64,000 nt of DNA, taken from positions 806,001-870,000 of the forward strand of contig NZ_JUGU01000001.1 of assembly GCF_000799465.1 (NCBI RefSeq), given 5' to 3'. A model generated the notes under the pieces. That model was not told the origin of the DNA. It did no database searches and was given only the letters and a program-made list of their open reading frames with translations. The DNA is from Psychroserpens sp. Hel_I_66. GTDB lineage: Bacteria; Bacteroidota; Bacteroidia; Flavobacteriales; Flavobacteriaceae. This document shows, one piece after another, positions 27,028 to 36,018 of this stretch. The stretch's first letter is position 1. Every line of letters begins with the position of its first letter. Both the position numbers and the translations under genes were made by a program.

Positions 27028-27624
27028 ATGAAAAAATTAATGTTATTTGCTGCAGTTGCAGCTTTTGGATTATCAAGTGTAAATGCTCAAGAAGTAAAAT
27101 TTGGAGCTAAAGCAGGTGTTAACTTTGCCACTATTGGTGGTGATGTTGAAGATGCAGACGGTCGTACTGCGTTTCACGTAGGAGGTGTTGCCGAAATCAT
27201 GATTTCTGACAAGTTTTCAGTTCAACCAGAATTGTTATACTCTGCTCAAGGTCTTCAACAGAAGGAAGAGTTTGAAGGATTTACTTTTGAATCAAAATTA
27301 AAGCTAGATTATATTAATATTCCTATCATGGCTAAATATTATGTAGCTGAAGGATTTAGTATTGAAGCAGGTCCTCAAGTAGGGTTTTTATTATCTGCTA
27401 AAGAAGAATTTGAATTTGAAGGAGATTCTGAGGAAGAAGATGTTAAAGATGCTTTCAATAGTATCGATTTTGGTGCTGGTGTAGGAGTAGGCTACAGAAT
27501 GGATAGCGGTTTAAATTTCTCTGCTAGATATGTATTGGGTTTATCTAATATATTTGAAGATTCAGGTGATTTTAGTGCACAAAACAATGTAATTCAAGTA
27601 TCTGTTGGATATTTCTTCAACTAA
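27028..27624 (+). CDS. Outer-membrane beta-barrel protein (porin family, copy 1)
   Basis: A 198-residue outer-membrane protein. The ATG at 27028 gives the signal peptide MKKLMLFAAVAAFGLSSVNA. The mature part has eight or so amphipathic strands (VKFGAKAGVNFATIGG, FSVQPELLYSAQG, FSIEAGPQVGFLL, LNFSARYVLGLSNIF) and ends in an aromatic residue before the terminal Asn (VSVGYFFN). It is clearly paralogous to the 29829 gene. It could be a small pore or a structural barrel; no ligand can be inferred. Confidence 0.82.
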   Translation: MKKLMLFAAVAAFGLSSVNAQEVKFGAKAGVNFATIGGDVEDADGRTAFHVGGVAEIMISDKFSVQPELLYSAQGLQQKEEFEGFTFESKLKLDYINIPIMAKYYVAEGFSIEAGPQVGFLLSAKEEFEFEGDSEEEDVKDAFNSIDFGAGVGVGYRMDSGLNFSARYVLGLSNIFEDSGDFSAQNNVIQVSVGYFFN

Positions 27625-27649
27625 TTAGAAATAAAAGTATTTAAAAAGG

Positions 27650-27676
27650 GGAAGCCAATTGGCTTCCTTTTTTTTT
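27650..27676 (+). terminator. Intrinsic terminator after barrel gene 1
   Basis: The stem GGAAGCC / GGCTTCC (27650-27656 and 27661-27667) with an AATT loop is followed by nine T. Confidence 0.9.
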
Positions 27677-27747
27677 GTTAAAGAACTCTTGTTTATCGCT
27701 TAAATGCATTATTTATCGATTAAACAACTTAAATGATAAATAATTTC

Positions 27748-27778
27748 TTGTGGGATATAAAAATTAAATCTATGTTTG
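27748..27778 (+). promoter_or_regulatory. Promoter for barrel gene 2
   Basis: TTG (27748-27750), a 20-base spacer and TATGTTTG (27771-27778) fit the Bacteroidota consensus well. The ATG is at 27825, which gives a leader of roughly 40 bases. Confidence 0.65.
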
Positions 27779-27824
27779 CCGACCAATTTAAAATTTATAA
27801 CCAAATTATTTAAACCTATTTATT

Positions 27825-28448
27825 ATGAAAAAATTATTACTTATGGCTGCGGTAGCAGTTTTTGGATTATCTAATGTGAATGCGCAAGAAGACTTAGAAA
27901 GTAAAACAACAAAGGGCACTTGGTTGTTTGGTACTGATGCAGGAATTTCTTTCGCATCAAACAAAACCACAGCAGAATTTGATGGACAAGATGCTGGTTT
28001 TGAATCAACAGTTTCAACATTTTCAATTACACCTAGTGCAAATTATTTCATTATTGACAATTTAGCGATTGGTTTGGATCTATTATTTTCAAGCAGTAAA
28101 GAAGAGGAAGAATTTGATGGATTTGGTGAGACATTCACTGATGAATTTAAAACGAGCACATTTGCAGCAATTCCAAATGCAACTTACTTTTTTGGAGATG
28201 GTAGTTTTAGACCATACTTAGGTGCTGGTGTTGGATACTTATCTACAGGATCTGATGAGGATATTACTAAGTTTAGTGGTTTAGTAATTAAAGGTCAAGG
28301 TGGTGTAGCGTACTTCATCAATAGCTCTGTAGCATTAAATTTTGGTGTTGAATACTTAAACGCAAATTTAAAGAACAAAGAAGAAAGTGATTTTGAGAAC
28401 AAATCAAATACTTTTGGCGTAGGACTTGGATTTTCTTTTTTCCTATAA
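27825..28448 (+). CDS. Outer-membrane beta-barrel protein (copy 2)
   Basis: A 207-residue barrel protein with a signal peptide (MKKLLLMAAVAVFGLSNVNA) nearly identical to that of the upstream barrel gene. The mature sequence differs and looks OmpW/OmpX-like: alternating strands such as FSITPSANYFIIDNLAIGLDLLF and FRPYLGAGVGYLSTG, with acidic loops (KEEEEFDGFGETFTDEF) and a terminal Phe (GLGFSFFL). The shared leader suggests duplication with later replacement or divergence of the barrel. Confidence 0.8.
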   Translation: MKKLLLMAAVAVFGLSNVNAQEDLESKTTKGTWLFGTDAGISFASNKTTAEFDGQDAGFESTVSTFSITPSANYFIIDNLAIGLDLLFSSSKEEEEFDGFGETFTDEFKTSTFAAIPNATYFFGDGSFRPYLGAGVGYLSTGSDEDITKFSGLVIKGQGGVAYFINSSVALNFGVEYLNANLKNKEESDFENKSNTFGVGLGFSFFL

Positions 28449-28470
28449 AAATATAACAACCTAACATTGT

Positions 28471-28502
28471 AAAAACCGAAGCCTAACCGCTTCGGTTTTT
28501 TT
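28471..28502 (+). terminator. Intrinsic terminator after barrel gene 2
   Basis: The stem AACCGAAGC / GCTTCGGTT (28474-28482 and 28489-28497) is flanked by an A run and a T run. Confidence 0.9.
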
Positions 28503-28529
28503 ATACCCAAATTTTAATATCTTTACTTT

Positions 28530-28955
28530 ATGAAGAAACTCATCATCATCAATGGTCCTAACCTGAATCTCTTGGGTAAAAGAGAAACCAATATCTACGG
28601 AAATCTAACCTTTACAGAATTTTTTGATCAAACCAGCAAGAAATTTCCAAATGTCAAATTAGAACATTATCAATCTAATATTGAAGGTGAGTTGATCGAT
28701 AAATTACAGGAAGTAGGTTTTGATTATGATGGTATTATCCTTAATGCAGCAGCTTATACTCATACTTCAGTAGGTATTGGTGATGCTGTAAAAGCTATTG
28801 AGACTCCAGTGATTGAAGTTCATATTTCCAACACATTTTCAAGAGAACAGTTTAGGCATCAATCTTATATCTCACCAAATGCAAAAGGTGTGATTTTAGG
28901 TTTTGGCCTTCAAAGTTATGAATTGGCAATCCAAAGTTTTTTAAATGAATACTAA
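28530..28955 (+). CDS. aroQ: Type II 3-dehydroquinate dehydratase
   Basis: A 141-residue shikimate-pathway enzyme that converts 3-dehydroquinate to 3-dehydroshikimate. Signature IINGPNLNLLGKRE (catalytic Asn and Arg) is at the N terminus, the catalytic Tyr is in NIYG, NAAAYTHTSVGIGDA carries substrate-binding residues, and EVHISNTFSREQFRHQSYISP holds the active-site His. Length matches the dodecameric family. A TATCTTTA box lies only five bases upstream of the ATG, so the message may have almost no leader. Confidence 0.95.
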   Translation: MKKLIIINGPNLNLLGKRETNIYGNLTFTEFFDQTSKKFPNVKLEHYQSNIEGELIDKLQEVGFDYDGIILNAAAYTHTSVGIGDAVKAIETPVIEVHISNTFSREQFRHQSYISPNAKGVILGFGLQSYELAIQSFLNEY

Positions 28956-28983
28956 CCAATAGAAGTTAAGCGTTGTTTTATAT

Positions 28984-29469
28984 ATGATAAGGTTAAAAAC
29001 ATGTTTCACGCTTTTTTTGTTTTTCTTTATTCTGAAATGTAACGCACAATCCAATGTAGATTTTGGCATCAAAGGTGGTCTTAACCTTACATTTTTCAAA
29101 GTACAAGAAGCACAGTTTGGCAATAATATACAAACCGAAGTGGGCTACTATGGCGGAATTTTTACAAACTTCAAAATCGACCAAACCGTATCCTTCCAAC
29201 CAGAAGTTTTGTATATAAGCCTAACCGATTTTCAATTCATAAACGCACCATTGTACGCGAATTTTAGAGTTTCAGAAAAAATAAGTTTCTTAGCAGGACC
29301 CAGTCTCAATTATTTCTTTGATTTTTTTACCAATAAATTTAAAGTAAGAGGAGATATAGCTACAGCTTATAACCTTACTGAAAATTTTGACATACACATG
29401 AAATTTGTAGTTGGTTTTAATGTAGTTGCTCCCAACGGTCTGTTTATAGGGGCAGGATATAAATTCTAA
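28984..29469 (+). CDS. Outer-membrane beta-barrel protein (PorT-like family)
   Basis: A 161-residue exported barrel: the signal peptide ends ILKCNAQ. Strand pattern and key phrases (VDFGIKGGLNLTFFKV, VSFQPEVLYISLT, ISFLAGPSLNYFFDFF, GLFIGAGYKF) align with the other small barrels in this cluster, but it is shorter, with compact loops. It follows aroQ after 28 bases and is probably read with it. The function is unknown. Confidence 0.75.
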   Translation: MIRLKTCFTLFLFFFILKCNAQSNVDFGIKGGLNLTFFKVQEAQFGNNIQTEVGYYGGIFTNFKIDQTVSFQPEVLYISLTDFQFINAPLYANFRVSEKISFLAGPSLNYFFDFFTNKFKVRGDIATAYNLTENFDIHMKFVVGFNVVAPNGLFIGAGYKF

Positions 29470-29828
29470 ATTCAACCAATTACGCTCTTTTTTTTATGCG
29501 TAGTTCAACGAGGGTCATTTACTGTTTTTCCGAAGAAATTATTATGCATCATAATTAAACGTTGATATTCTAGACTAAATTTTGTTTAGCATCTAAGAGT
29601 GATTCTTTTTTTACAAGGCTCTATTTTTTCGCGATCAAATTTAGTGATGAAATTTTTGAATTTTCACATTTTATGTTCACCTTTTTATTGAAAAAGGACA
29701 TCACTTAGATTTTGTTGTTGTATTAAATTTACGTCCAAAATAGAAAGTCGTTAAATCACTGTTAAGTAATGAAAAATAAAGATTTCTGCTATTAGATTTG
29801 CATCATAAATCAAATAAAAAATAATTAA
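29470..29828. other. 359-bp spacer upstream of barrel gene 4
   Basis: No gene is seen. It holds one copy of the dispersed octamer TTCCGAAG (29528-29535) and, near its end, a -7-like TAGATTTG (29793-29800). That box lies 28 bases before the next ATG and is its likely promoter, although no good -33 TTG is at the right distance. Confidence 0.5.
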
Positions 29829-30467
29829 ATGAAAAAAATAATTGTAATTACAGCAGCGACTTTTATGACGCTATTTAGTGCAAATGCACAGTCAGATTCT
29901 AAAGCACTTCAGTTAGGAGCTAAAGGAGGTGTAAACTTTTCAAACATCGATGGCGATGACATAGGTGACAACAAATCTAGAACTAGTTTCAATGTTGGTC
30001 TAGTTGCCGAAATCCCTTTGACCGAACGTATTTCATTCCAACCAGAGTTATTGTATTCTGGACAAGGTTTCGATATTCAGGAGAGAGATCAAGACAACGC
30101 TTTTGATACAGATGATAATATTGAGTACCAATTAGATTACATACAAGTGCCTTTGTTATTTAAAGCGTATTTGATAAAAGGATTGAGTGTTGAAGCTGGT
30201 CCACAATTTGGATTTAAAATCAATGAAGAAATAGATTTTCAGCCAACTGCAGATGGTGGAGATGTGGACATCGATAGAGATGATTCCAACGTTAAGAATT
30301 TTGATACAAGTTTGGCTTTAGGTTCTTCTTATAAATTTGATGGAGGATTTTTTGTTAGTGCACGTTATACTTTTGGTTTAACTAATATTTTTGATGATAA
30401 TACAGTCTTTGAAAATGTAGATGCTAAGAACAAGGTATGGCAATTTGGTATTGGCTTTATGTTCTAA
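29829..30467 (+). CDS. Outer-membrane beta-barrel protein (porin family, copy 4)
   Basis: A 212-residue barrel protein with a signal peptide (MKKIIVITAATFMTLFSANA). It aligns along its length with the 27028 product: LQLGAKGGVNFSNIDGD, ISFQPELLYSGQGF, YIQVPLLFKAYLIKGLSVEAGPQFGF, FVSARYTFGLTNIFDD. Loops are rich in Asp, which may bind cations. It has its own promoter and terminator, so it is expressed separately from aroQ. Confidence 0.82.
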   Translation: MKKIIVITAATFMTLFSANAQSDSKALQLGAKGGVNFSNIDGDDIGDNKSRTSFNVGLVAEIPLTERISFQPELLYSGQGFDIQERDQDNAFDTDDNIEYQLDYIQVPLLFKAYLIKGLSVEAGPQFGFKINEEIDFQPTADGGDVDIDRDDSNVKNFDTSLALGSSYKFDGGFFVSARYTFGLTNIFDDNTVFENVDAKNKVWQFGIGFMF

Positions 30468-30494
30468 ACTAGTAGTTTAAAGCGTAAATAAATT

Positions 30495-30528
30495 AAAAGT
30501 TCTAGATTAATTTCTAGAACTTTTTTTT
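30495..30528 (+). terminator. Intrinsic terminator after barrel gene 4
   Basis: The stem AAAAGTTCTAGA / TCTAGAACTTTT (30495-30506 and 30513-30524) is followed by more T. Confidence 0.88.
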
Positions 30529-30550
30529 GTGATATTTTTAATTTTAAAAA

Positions 30551-30586
30551 AAAGAAGCGATTTGAAATTAATCAAATCGCTTCTTT
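30551..30586. terminator. Terminator of lpdA (symmetrical)
   Basis: A 15-pair perfect stem AAAGAAGCGATTTGA / TCAAATCGCTTCTTT surrounds a 6-base loop (30566-30571), with A/T runs at both ends. It lies just past the stop of the minus-strand lpdA gene. Confidence 0.85.
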
Positions 30587-30603
30587 TTATTTTGTCTAAT
30601 TGT

Positions 30604-31980
30604 CTAAAGATGAATTACTTCACCATAAGCATCTGCAACAGCTTCCATAACCGCTTCACTCATTGTTGGGTGAGGGTGTATTGCCTTTAATACTTCATGA
30701 CCTGTAGTTTCTAGTTTACGACCCAAAACAGCTTCTGCAATCATATCTGTTACACCAGCGCCAATCATATGGCAACCTAACCATTCGCCATATTTAGCAT
30801 CGAAGATTACTTTTACAAATCCATCTTTTGCACCAGATGCACTAGCTTTTCCTGAAGCAGAGAATGGAAATTTGCCAACCTTGATCTCGATACCTTGATC
30901 TTTGGCTTGTTTTTCCGTTAGGCCAACACTAGCAATTTCTGGAGAACAGTATGTGCAACCTGGCACATTTCCGTAGTCAAGTGCTTCAACATGCTGTCCA
31001 GCAATTTTTTCTACACATAAAATACCTTCGGCAGAAGCAACGTGAGCCAATGCTTGGCCTGGAGTTACATCACCAATAGCATAGTAACCTGGTATATTAG
31101 TTTGGTAGTAATCGTTAACTAAGATTTTGTCGCGATCTACAGCGATCCCAACATCTTCTAAGCCTATGTTTTCGATATTTGATTTGATTCCTACAGCAGA
31201 TAATACGATGTCTGCTTCTAGGATTTCTTCTCCTTTTTTTGTTTTTACAGTAGCTTTGACTCCTTTTCCAGAAGTATCGACGTGAGTAACTTCCGAAGAC
31301 GTCATAATCTTTATTCCACTTTTCTTGAATGAACGCTCTAGTTGTTTTGAAACGTCTTCATCCTCAACAGGCACTACGTTCGGTAAATATTCTACGATAG
31401 TTACATCTGTTCCCATAGAATTGTAGAAGTAAGCAAATTCAACACCAATAGCTCCAGAACCTACAACGATTAGTTTTTTTGGTTGCTCTTCTAAGGTCAT
31501 TGCTTTTCTATAACCAATCACTTTTTTACCATCTTGTGGCAAGCTAGGTAATTCACGCGAGCGTGCTCCTGTCGCTATAATAATGTGGTCTGCGGAATAT
31601 TCTTTACCATCAACGTCTACTTTTTTACCGGTTTTTAACTTCCCGAAGCCTTCAATAACGTCAATTTTATTTTTTTTCATTAAAAACTGAACACCTTTGC
31701 TCATGCCATCTGCAACACCGCGACTACGTTTTACAACAGCATCAAAATCATGTGACGCATCTGATACGTTAAGCCCATAATCTTCTGCATGTTTTAAGTA
31801 TTCAAAAACCTGTGCAGATTTAAGTAGTGCTTTGGTTGGGATACATCCCCAATTTAAACAAACTCCACCTAAACTTTCTTTTTCTACAATAGCAGTTTTA
31901 AATCCTAATTGCGAAGCTCTAATTGCTGTTACGTAGCCTCCAGGACCACTACCAAGTACTATAATATCGTATTTACTCAT
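30604..31980 (-). CDS. lpdA: Dihydrolipoyl dehydrogenase
   Basis: A 458-residue flavoprotein, the E3 subunit shared by pyruvate and 2-oxoglutarate dehydrogenase and glycine cleavage complexes. It reoxidises dihydrolipoamide with NAD+. The FAD site is VLGSGPGGYVTAIRA, the redox disulfide C41/C46 lies in GGVCLNWGCIPTK, the NAD site is VVGSGAIGVEFAYFYNSMG, and the catalytic His-Glu pair is in HPHPTMSEAVMEA. Length is normal. It is monocistronic by its surroundings. Confidence 0.95.
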   Translation of the reverse strand: MSKYDIIVLGSGPGGYVTAIRASQLGFKTAIVEKESLGGVCLNWGCIPTKALLKSAQVFEYLKHAEDYGLNVSDASHDFDAVVKRSRGVADGMSKGVQFLMKKNKIDVIEGFGKLKTGKKVDVDGKEYSADHIIIATGARSRELPSLPQDGKKVIGYRKAMTLEEQPKKLIVVGSGAIGVEFAYFYNSMGTDVTIVEYLPNVVPVEDEDVSKQLERSFKKSGIKIMTSSEVTHVDTSGKGVKATVKTKKGEEILEADIVLSAVGIKSNIENIGLEDVGIAVDRDKILVNDYYQTNIPGYYAIGDVTPGQALAHVASAEGILCVEKIAGQHVEALDYGNVPGCTYCSPEIASVGLTEKQAKDQGIEIKVGKFPFSASGKASASGAKDGFVKVIFDAKYGEWLGCHMIGAGVTDMIAEAVLGRKLETTGHEVLKAIHPHPTMSEAVMEAVADAYGEVIHL

Positions 31981-32117
31981 GAGTTTATTTTTGTCTAATT
32001 TTAAGGAAACGAAGATACAAAACCAAAAGTAAAAATTCTAAATTCCAATTATAAAATTCCGAAACTCAAATTTCGAATGGTTTTTGCTATAATGGTCTTA
32101 AAATTTGGGTGTAAGGT

Positions 32118-32672
32118 CTAAAGGTCATCTGTAAAATGTCTGCGACCTTTTTCTTTTTCAAACTTCTCTTTGTTATAGATTGAAGATTGTCCTTTGGGGA
32201 TTGAGAGTGATTTCCAGTGTTTTCCTTTTGATAGTTTACCCACAAAAACGATTTGACCAACGTGATAAGCGTAATGCGCTAACTGTCTATTTATGGCTTC
32301 TGTAACGGTATGACCTTGGTTTCTAATATAGATAATGGTTTCCAAATCATCATTAGACAATGGTTTTATGGCGTTGAACAAGCAATTCCAACCTTTGTTT
32401 CAATACGTTATAATTTCTTCTTTTTTCTGAAATGGATCTTCAAATTCACTATCACGATGTCTCCAGTGTTTTTCGCCATCTTCAGTGAGAAAATTTGTCC
32501 ATCGACTTAGCATGTTTCCTACCATGTGCTTGACAATTATTGCAATGGAATTACTGTCTTCTTCAAATTCTTTTTGAAGTTCAATAATTGTCAATTGTTC
32601 AAGCGTTTGATCGCCAAGCCTTTTATAATATTCAAACTGTTTGATAATGCTACTTAGATACGATTGTTGCAT
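32118..32672 (-). pseudogene. DUF1572/DinB-like protein gene with in-frame TGA
   Basis: Read from the ATG at 32672, the frame gives MQQSYLSSIIKQFEYY...EEIITY and then meets TGA at 32402-32400. The same frame continues without further stops as NKGWNCLFNAIKPLSNDDL...GQSSIYNKEKFEKEKGRRHFTDDL to 32118. Together the parts make an intact DUF1572 (DinB-like four-helix, putative metal-dependent) protein of about 184 residues. Family members have Trp at the TGA position (YW-x-KGW as I recall), so a single TGG to TGA change explains the break. The metal-ligand histidines fall on both sides of it. It may be dead, a sequence error, or weakly read through. Confidence 0.82.
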
Positions 32673-32778
32673 AACATAAAATTAATAACTATAAAAATAG
32701 CGATACAATTTCTAAAAAACTATAGTTTATTATAGTTGGAAATTATACCGCTATTAAAAAGTTTTTAAGGTTTAAATT

Positions 32779-33261
32779 TTATTCCGCAGGAACAAATTTT
32801 AAAGCTACACCATTAATGCAGTGACGCTTACCAGTTGTTTTTCTAGGTCCATCATTAAACACATGACCTAAATGACCACCACATGTTGCGCAATGTTCTT
32901 CGTTTCTACTATAACCTAATTTATTATCTGTACCAAATGCAACATTACCTTCTATTTCTCTGTCAAAACTTGGCCATCCTGTGCCAGAATCAAATTTATG
33001 CTCGCTTTCAAATAAAGGCGTATCACAAGCTGCGCAATGATAAGTTCCTTCTCTGTATTCTTTGTTTAACGGACTTGTAAAAGGACGTTCTGTTCCTTCT
33101 TCTCTTAAAACGTAAAACTCTTCGTTAGAAAGTTCTTTTTTCCATTCTGCTTCTGTTTTACTTACCGGGAATTCCTTTTGCTCTTTCATATCTTTTTTCT
33201 GAGCAGTTGAATTGCAGCTAAACATTAGTCCCAATATTAGTAACGTGATTATTTTTCTCAT
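32779..33261 (-). CDS. msrB: Peptide-methionine (R)-S-oxide reductase, exported lipoprotein
   Basis: A 160-residue MsrB that reduces methionine-R-sulfoxide in proteins. A lipobox (LMFSCNS) shows that it is exported and lipid-anchored, so it repairs envelope proteins. Two CxxC zinc pairs are seen (CAAC and CATC), GTGWPSF is the substrate pocket, and the catalytic Cys lies in KRHCINGVALKF. Domain length is normal after a linker of about 25 residues. It has no linked msrA. Confidence 0.92.
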   Translation of the reverse strand: MRKIITLLILGLMFSCNSTAQKKDMKEQKEFPVSKTEAEWKKELSNEEFYVLREEGTERPFTSPLNKEYREGTYHCAACDTPLFESEHKFDSGTGWPSFDREIEGNVAFGTDNKLGYSRNEEHCATCGGHLGHVFNDGPRKTTGKRHCINGVALKFVPAE

Positions 33262-33414
33262 AATTATTTGTTGTTTTATGATTTAGTAGTAATTTTCAAT
33301 AATTACTTACATAAATTTTAGAGTTGTTATATAAAATTAATAAGTAATTACTATCTTACAAGTACTTAACATATTTTTATAATTCTTACCTTAATTAATC
33401 CATAAAAACCCCTA

Positions 33415-34620
33415 ATGAAAGCATTATTTTTTACAAGAGAATTTCCACCTTATGTTTATGGTGGTGCTGGTGTTCATGTTGAATATTTAGCTTCAGAATT
33501 AGAGAAATTAATGCCTATTGAGGTACGTAGTTTTGGAGATCAAGATTTGGTTTCAGAAACCATGAAAGTTAAGGGCTATGATTATGACTATGACGGTTTT
33601 AATTCTGCAGAAAAAAAATTAAAGGCCATTTTTCAAACCTTGCGTACGTGTGTTAATATGAATGTCGACCCAATTGATGCAGATGTCGTGCATTGCCATA
33701 CCTGGTATGCCCATTTTGCTGGAATTGTTGCGAAATTATGTTATGGAGTTCCACTCGTGATCACAACGCATTCCTTAGAACCACTGAGACCTTGGAAAAG
33801 AGAACAACTAGGTAATGGTTACGATGCATCTTCGTGGATTGAAAAAACCGCAATTGAGATGGCAGACGCCATTATTGCTGTATCCAAGGAAACCAAAGAA
33901 GATGTTTTAAAACATTTTGATGTTGATGAATCTAAAGTAAAGGTCATATATAATGGTATCAATTTAAAAGAATATAGAGCAACTCAAGAAACCTCAACTT
34001 TAAGGAAATTTAATATTGATCCTAGCAAGCCCTATGTTCTTTTCGTTGGAAGAATTACCCGTCAAAAAGGAATAATCCATTTAGTAAACGCTATTAAATA
34101 TATTGATGAAGACACGCAAATTGTATTGTGTGCTGGTGCTCCGGATACTCCGGAAATCGGAAAAGAAATGGCAGATAGCGTTGAAGAAGTCAAAAAAACA
34201 AGAAAGAATGTTATTTGGATTGCAGATATGTTGCCAAAACCAGAAGTGATTCAATTATATTCTCATGCAGATGTATTTTGTTGTCCATCTATTTATGAAC
34301 CCTTCGGAATAATAAATCTTGAAGCCATGGCTTGCGAAACTGCAGTAGTAGCTAGTGCAGTTGGTGGTATCAAAGAAGTGGTCATACATAATGAAACAGG
34401 GATTTTGGTCCCTGTCCAGCAACAAGACAGCGCACCATTTGAGCCAATAGATCCCGACCAATTCTCTAAGGATCTTGCAGAGGGTATAAATAGCGTAATT
34501 TCAAACGATGAAAAAAGAAAAGCTATGGAAAAAGCAGGTCGACAACGTGTTGAAGATGTTTTTGACTGGTCTGCCATTGCAAAAGAAGTACATCAATTAT
34601 ATAAATCTTTAAAAAAATAA
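33415..34620 (+). CDS. GT4 glycogen synthase / maltose-1-phosphate synthase (GlgA/GlgM type)
   Basis: A 401-residue GT4 glycosyltransferase. The N-terminal MKALFFTREFPPYVYGGAGVHVEYLA and the short length fit the actinobacterial-type glycogen synthase rather than the longer GT5 GlgA. Other marks are FVGRITRQKGIIHLV and the C-terminal EPFGIINLEAMACE (nucleotide-sugar site). In Mycobacterium the counterpart GlgM makes maltose-1-phosphate from ADP-glucose and glucose-1-phosphate. It is followed after 3 bases by glgC and then by glgE, maltokinase and glgB. That context favours the GlgM activity, but simple glucan elongation cannot be excluded. Confidence 0.82.
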   Translation: MKALFFTREFPPYVYGGAGVHVEYLASELEKLMPIEVRSFGDQDLVSETMKVKGYDYDYDGFNSAEKKLKAIFQTLRTCVNMNVDPIDADVVHCHTWYAHFAGIVAKLCYGVPLVITTHSLEPLRPWKREQLGNGYDASSWIEKTAIEMADAIIAVSKETKEDVLKHFDVDESKVKVIYNGINLKEYRATQETSTLRKFNIDPSKPYVLFVGRITRQKGIIHLVNAIKYIDEDTQIVLCAGAPDTPEIGKEMADSVEEVKKTRKNVIWIADMLPKPEVIQLYSHADVFCCPSIYEPFGIINLEAMACETAVVASAVGGIKEVVIHNETGILVPVQQQDSAPFEPIDPDQFSKDLAEGINSVISNDEKRKAMEKAGRQRVEDVFDWSAIAKEVHQLYKSLKK

Positions 34621-34623
34621 TTT

Positions 34624-35889
34624 ATGATAAATGACAAGGTATTAAGTATTATACTGGGAGGAGGTCAGGGCTCGAGACTATATCCTTTGACAGAAAGCAG
34701 ATCAAAACCAGCAGTTCCAATAGCAGGAAAATATAGATTGGTAGATATTCCAATTTCAAACTGTATCAACTCAGATATCAAAAGAATGTTCGTATTGACG
34801 CAATTCAATTCGGCTTCTTTAAATAAACACATAAAAAATACCTATCATTTTAGTTTCTTTAGTTCTGCATTTGTAGATGTCTTGGCTGCTGAACAAACCA
34901 TAAACAGTGGTGAGTGGTTTCAAGGTACAGCAGATGCTGTTCGCCAGAGTATGCACCATTTTATGAGTCATGAATTTGAATATGCCTTAATACTTTCTGG
35001 AGATCAATTGTATCAAATGGATTTCAATGAAATGATCAATGCTCACGAAAAAAGCGGAGCAGAAATGTCAATCGCAACATTGCCTGTAAACGAAAAAGAT
35101 GCTACTTCATTTGGGATTATGAAAACAGATGAAGATAATATAATCCAGTCATTTATAGAAAAACCAGACGCTTCATTATTGCCAGATTGGACTTCTAATG
35201 TAAGCGATGAGATGAAAAATAGCGGAAGACATTATCTGGCATCTATGGGTATTTATATTTTTAATAGAGATTTACTGGTTAAGTTGATGAAAGAAAAAGG
35301 TACCGTTGATTTTGGCAAAGAGATTATTCCTGCTGCAATAAAAAAACATAGGACCTTAAGCTATCAATATGAAGGTTATTGGACTGATATTGGTAATATA
35401 GATTCATTCTTTGAAGCTAATTTGGGTTTAACAGACGATATCCCAAAATTTAATTTGTACGATAATAACCAACGTATTTATACGAATGCGCGTATTCTTC
35501 CTACATCTAAAATTTCTGGAACTTTATTAGATAGAACCGTGATTGCAGACGGTTGTATTGTACATGCAGCAAAAATAGAACGCTCGGTCATTGGTATTCG
35601 CTCAAGAATTGGATCAGAATCAACAGTGATAAATTGTTACATGATGGGTAACGATTATTATGAGTCTTTACAAGATGTTCAGGCTCAAAATATCCAAACT
35701 TTTATGGGTATTGGAGAACGGTGTTTTATTAAAAACGTGATATTAGACAGAAACTGTAGAATAGGCGACGATGTTAGAATTAATGGAGGTAAACATTTAC
35801 AGGATAAAGAAACCGATAGTTATGTTATTAAAGAAGGTATCGTAGTGATTAAAAAAGATGCTTATATCCCTAACGGAACGATAATTTAA
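34624..35889 (+). CDS. glgC: Glucose-1-phosphate adenylyltransferase
   Basis: A 421-residue ADP-glucose pyrophosphorylase making ADP-glucose from ATP and glucose-1-phosphate. The nucleotide site is ILGGGQGSRLYPLTESRSKPAVP. GKYRLVDIPISNCINS and QGTADAVRQ are core motifs, and SFIEKP carries the glucose-1-phosphate lysine. The C-terminal left-handed beta-helix (GTLLDRTVIADGCIVHAAKIERSVIGI) is the allosteric and oligomer part. It supplies the substrate of the upstream GT4 enzyme, and the 3-base spacing supports one operon. Confidence 0.95.
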   Translation: MINDKVLSIILGGGQGSRLYPLTESRSKPAVPIAGKYRLVDIPISNCINSDIKRMFVLTQFNSASLNKHIKNTYHFSFFSSAFVDVLAAEQTINSGEWFQGTADAVRQSMHHFMSHEFEYALILSGDQLYQMDFNEMINAHEKSGAEMSIATLPVNEKDATSFGIMKTDEDNIIQSFIEKPDASLLPDWTSNVSDEMKNSGRHYLASMGIYIFNRDLLVKLMKEKGTVDFGKEIIPAAIKKHRTLSYQYEGYWTDIGNIDSFFEANLGLTDDIPKFNLYDNNQRIYTNARILPTSKISGTLLDRTVIADGCIVHAAKIERSVIGIRSRIGSESTVINCYMMGNDYYESLQDVQAQNIQTFMGIGERCFIKNVILDRNCRIGDDVRINGGKHLQDKETDSYVIKEGIVVIKKDAYIPNGTII

Positions 35890-36018
35890 TTTTTTTATTT
35901 AAAATCATAAGTATTCAAACATTATAGTTAAAATACAAATATTTAATTGGTACAATTACATTAAAATTGGCACTAATTTTATTAATTTCACAACCAAAAC
36001 ATTCATTAACCAACAAAA

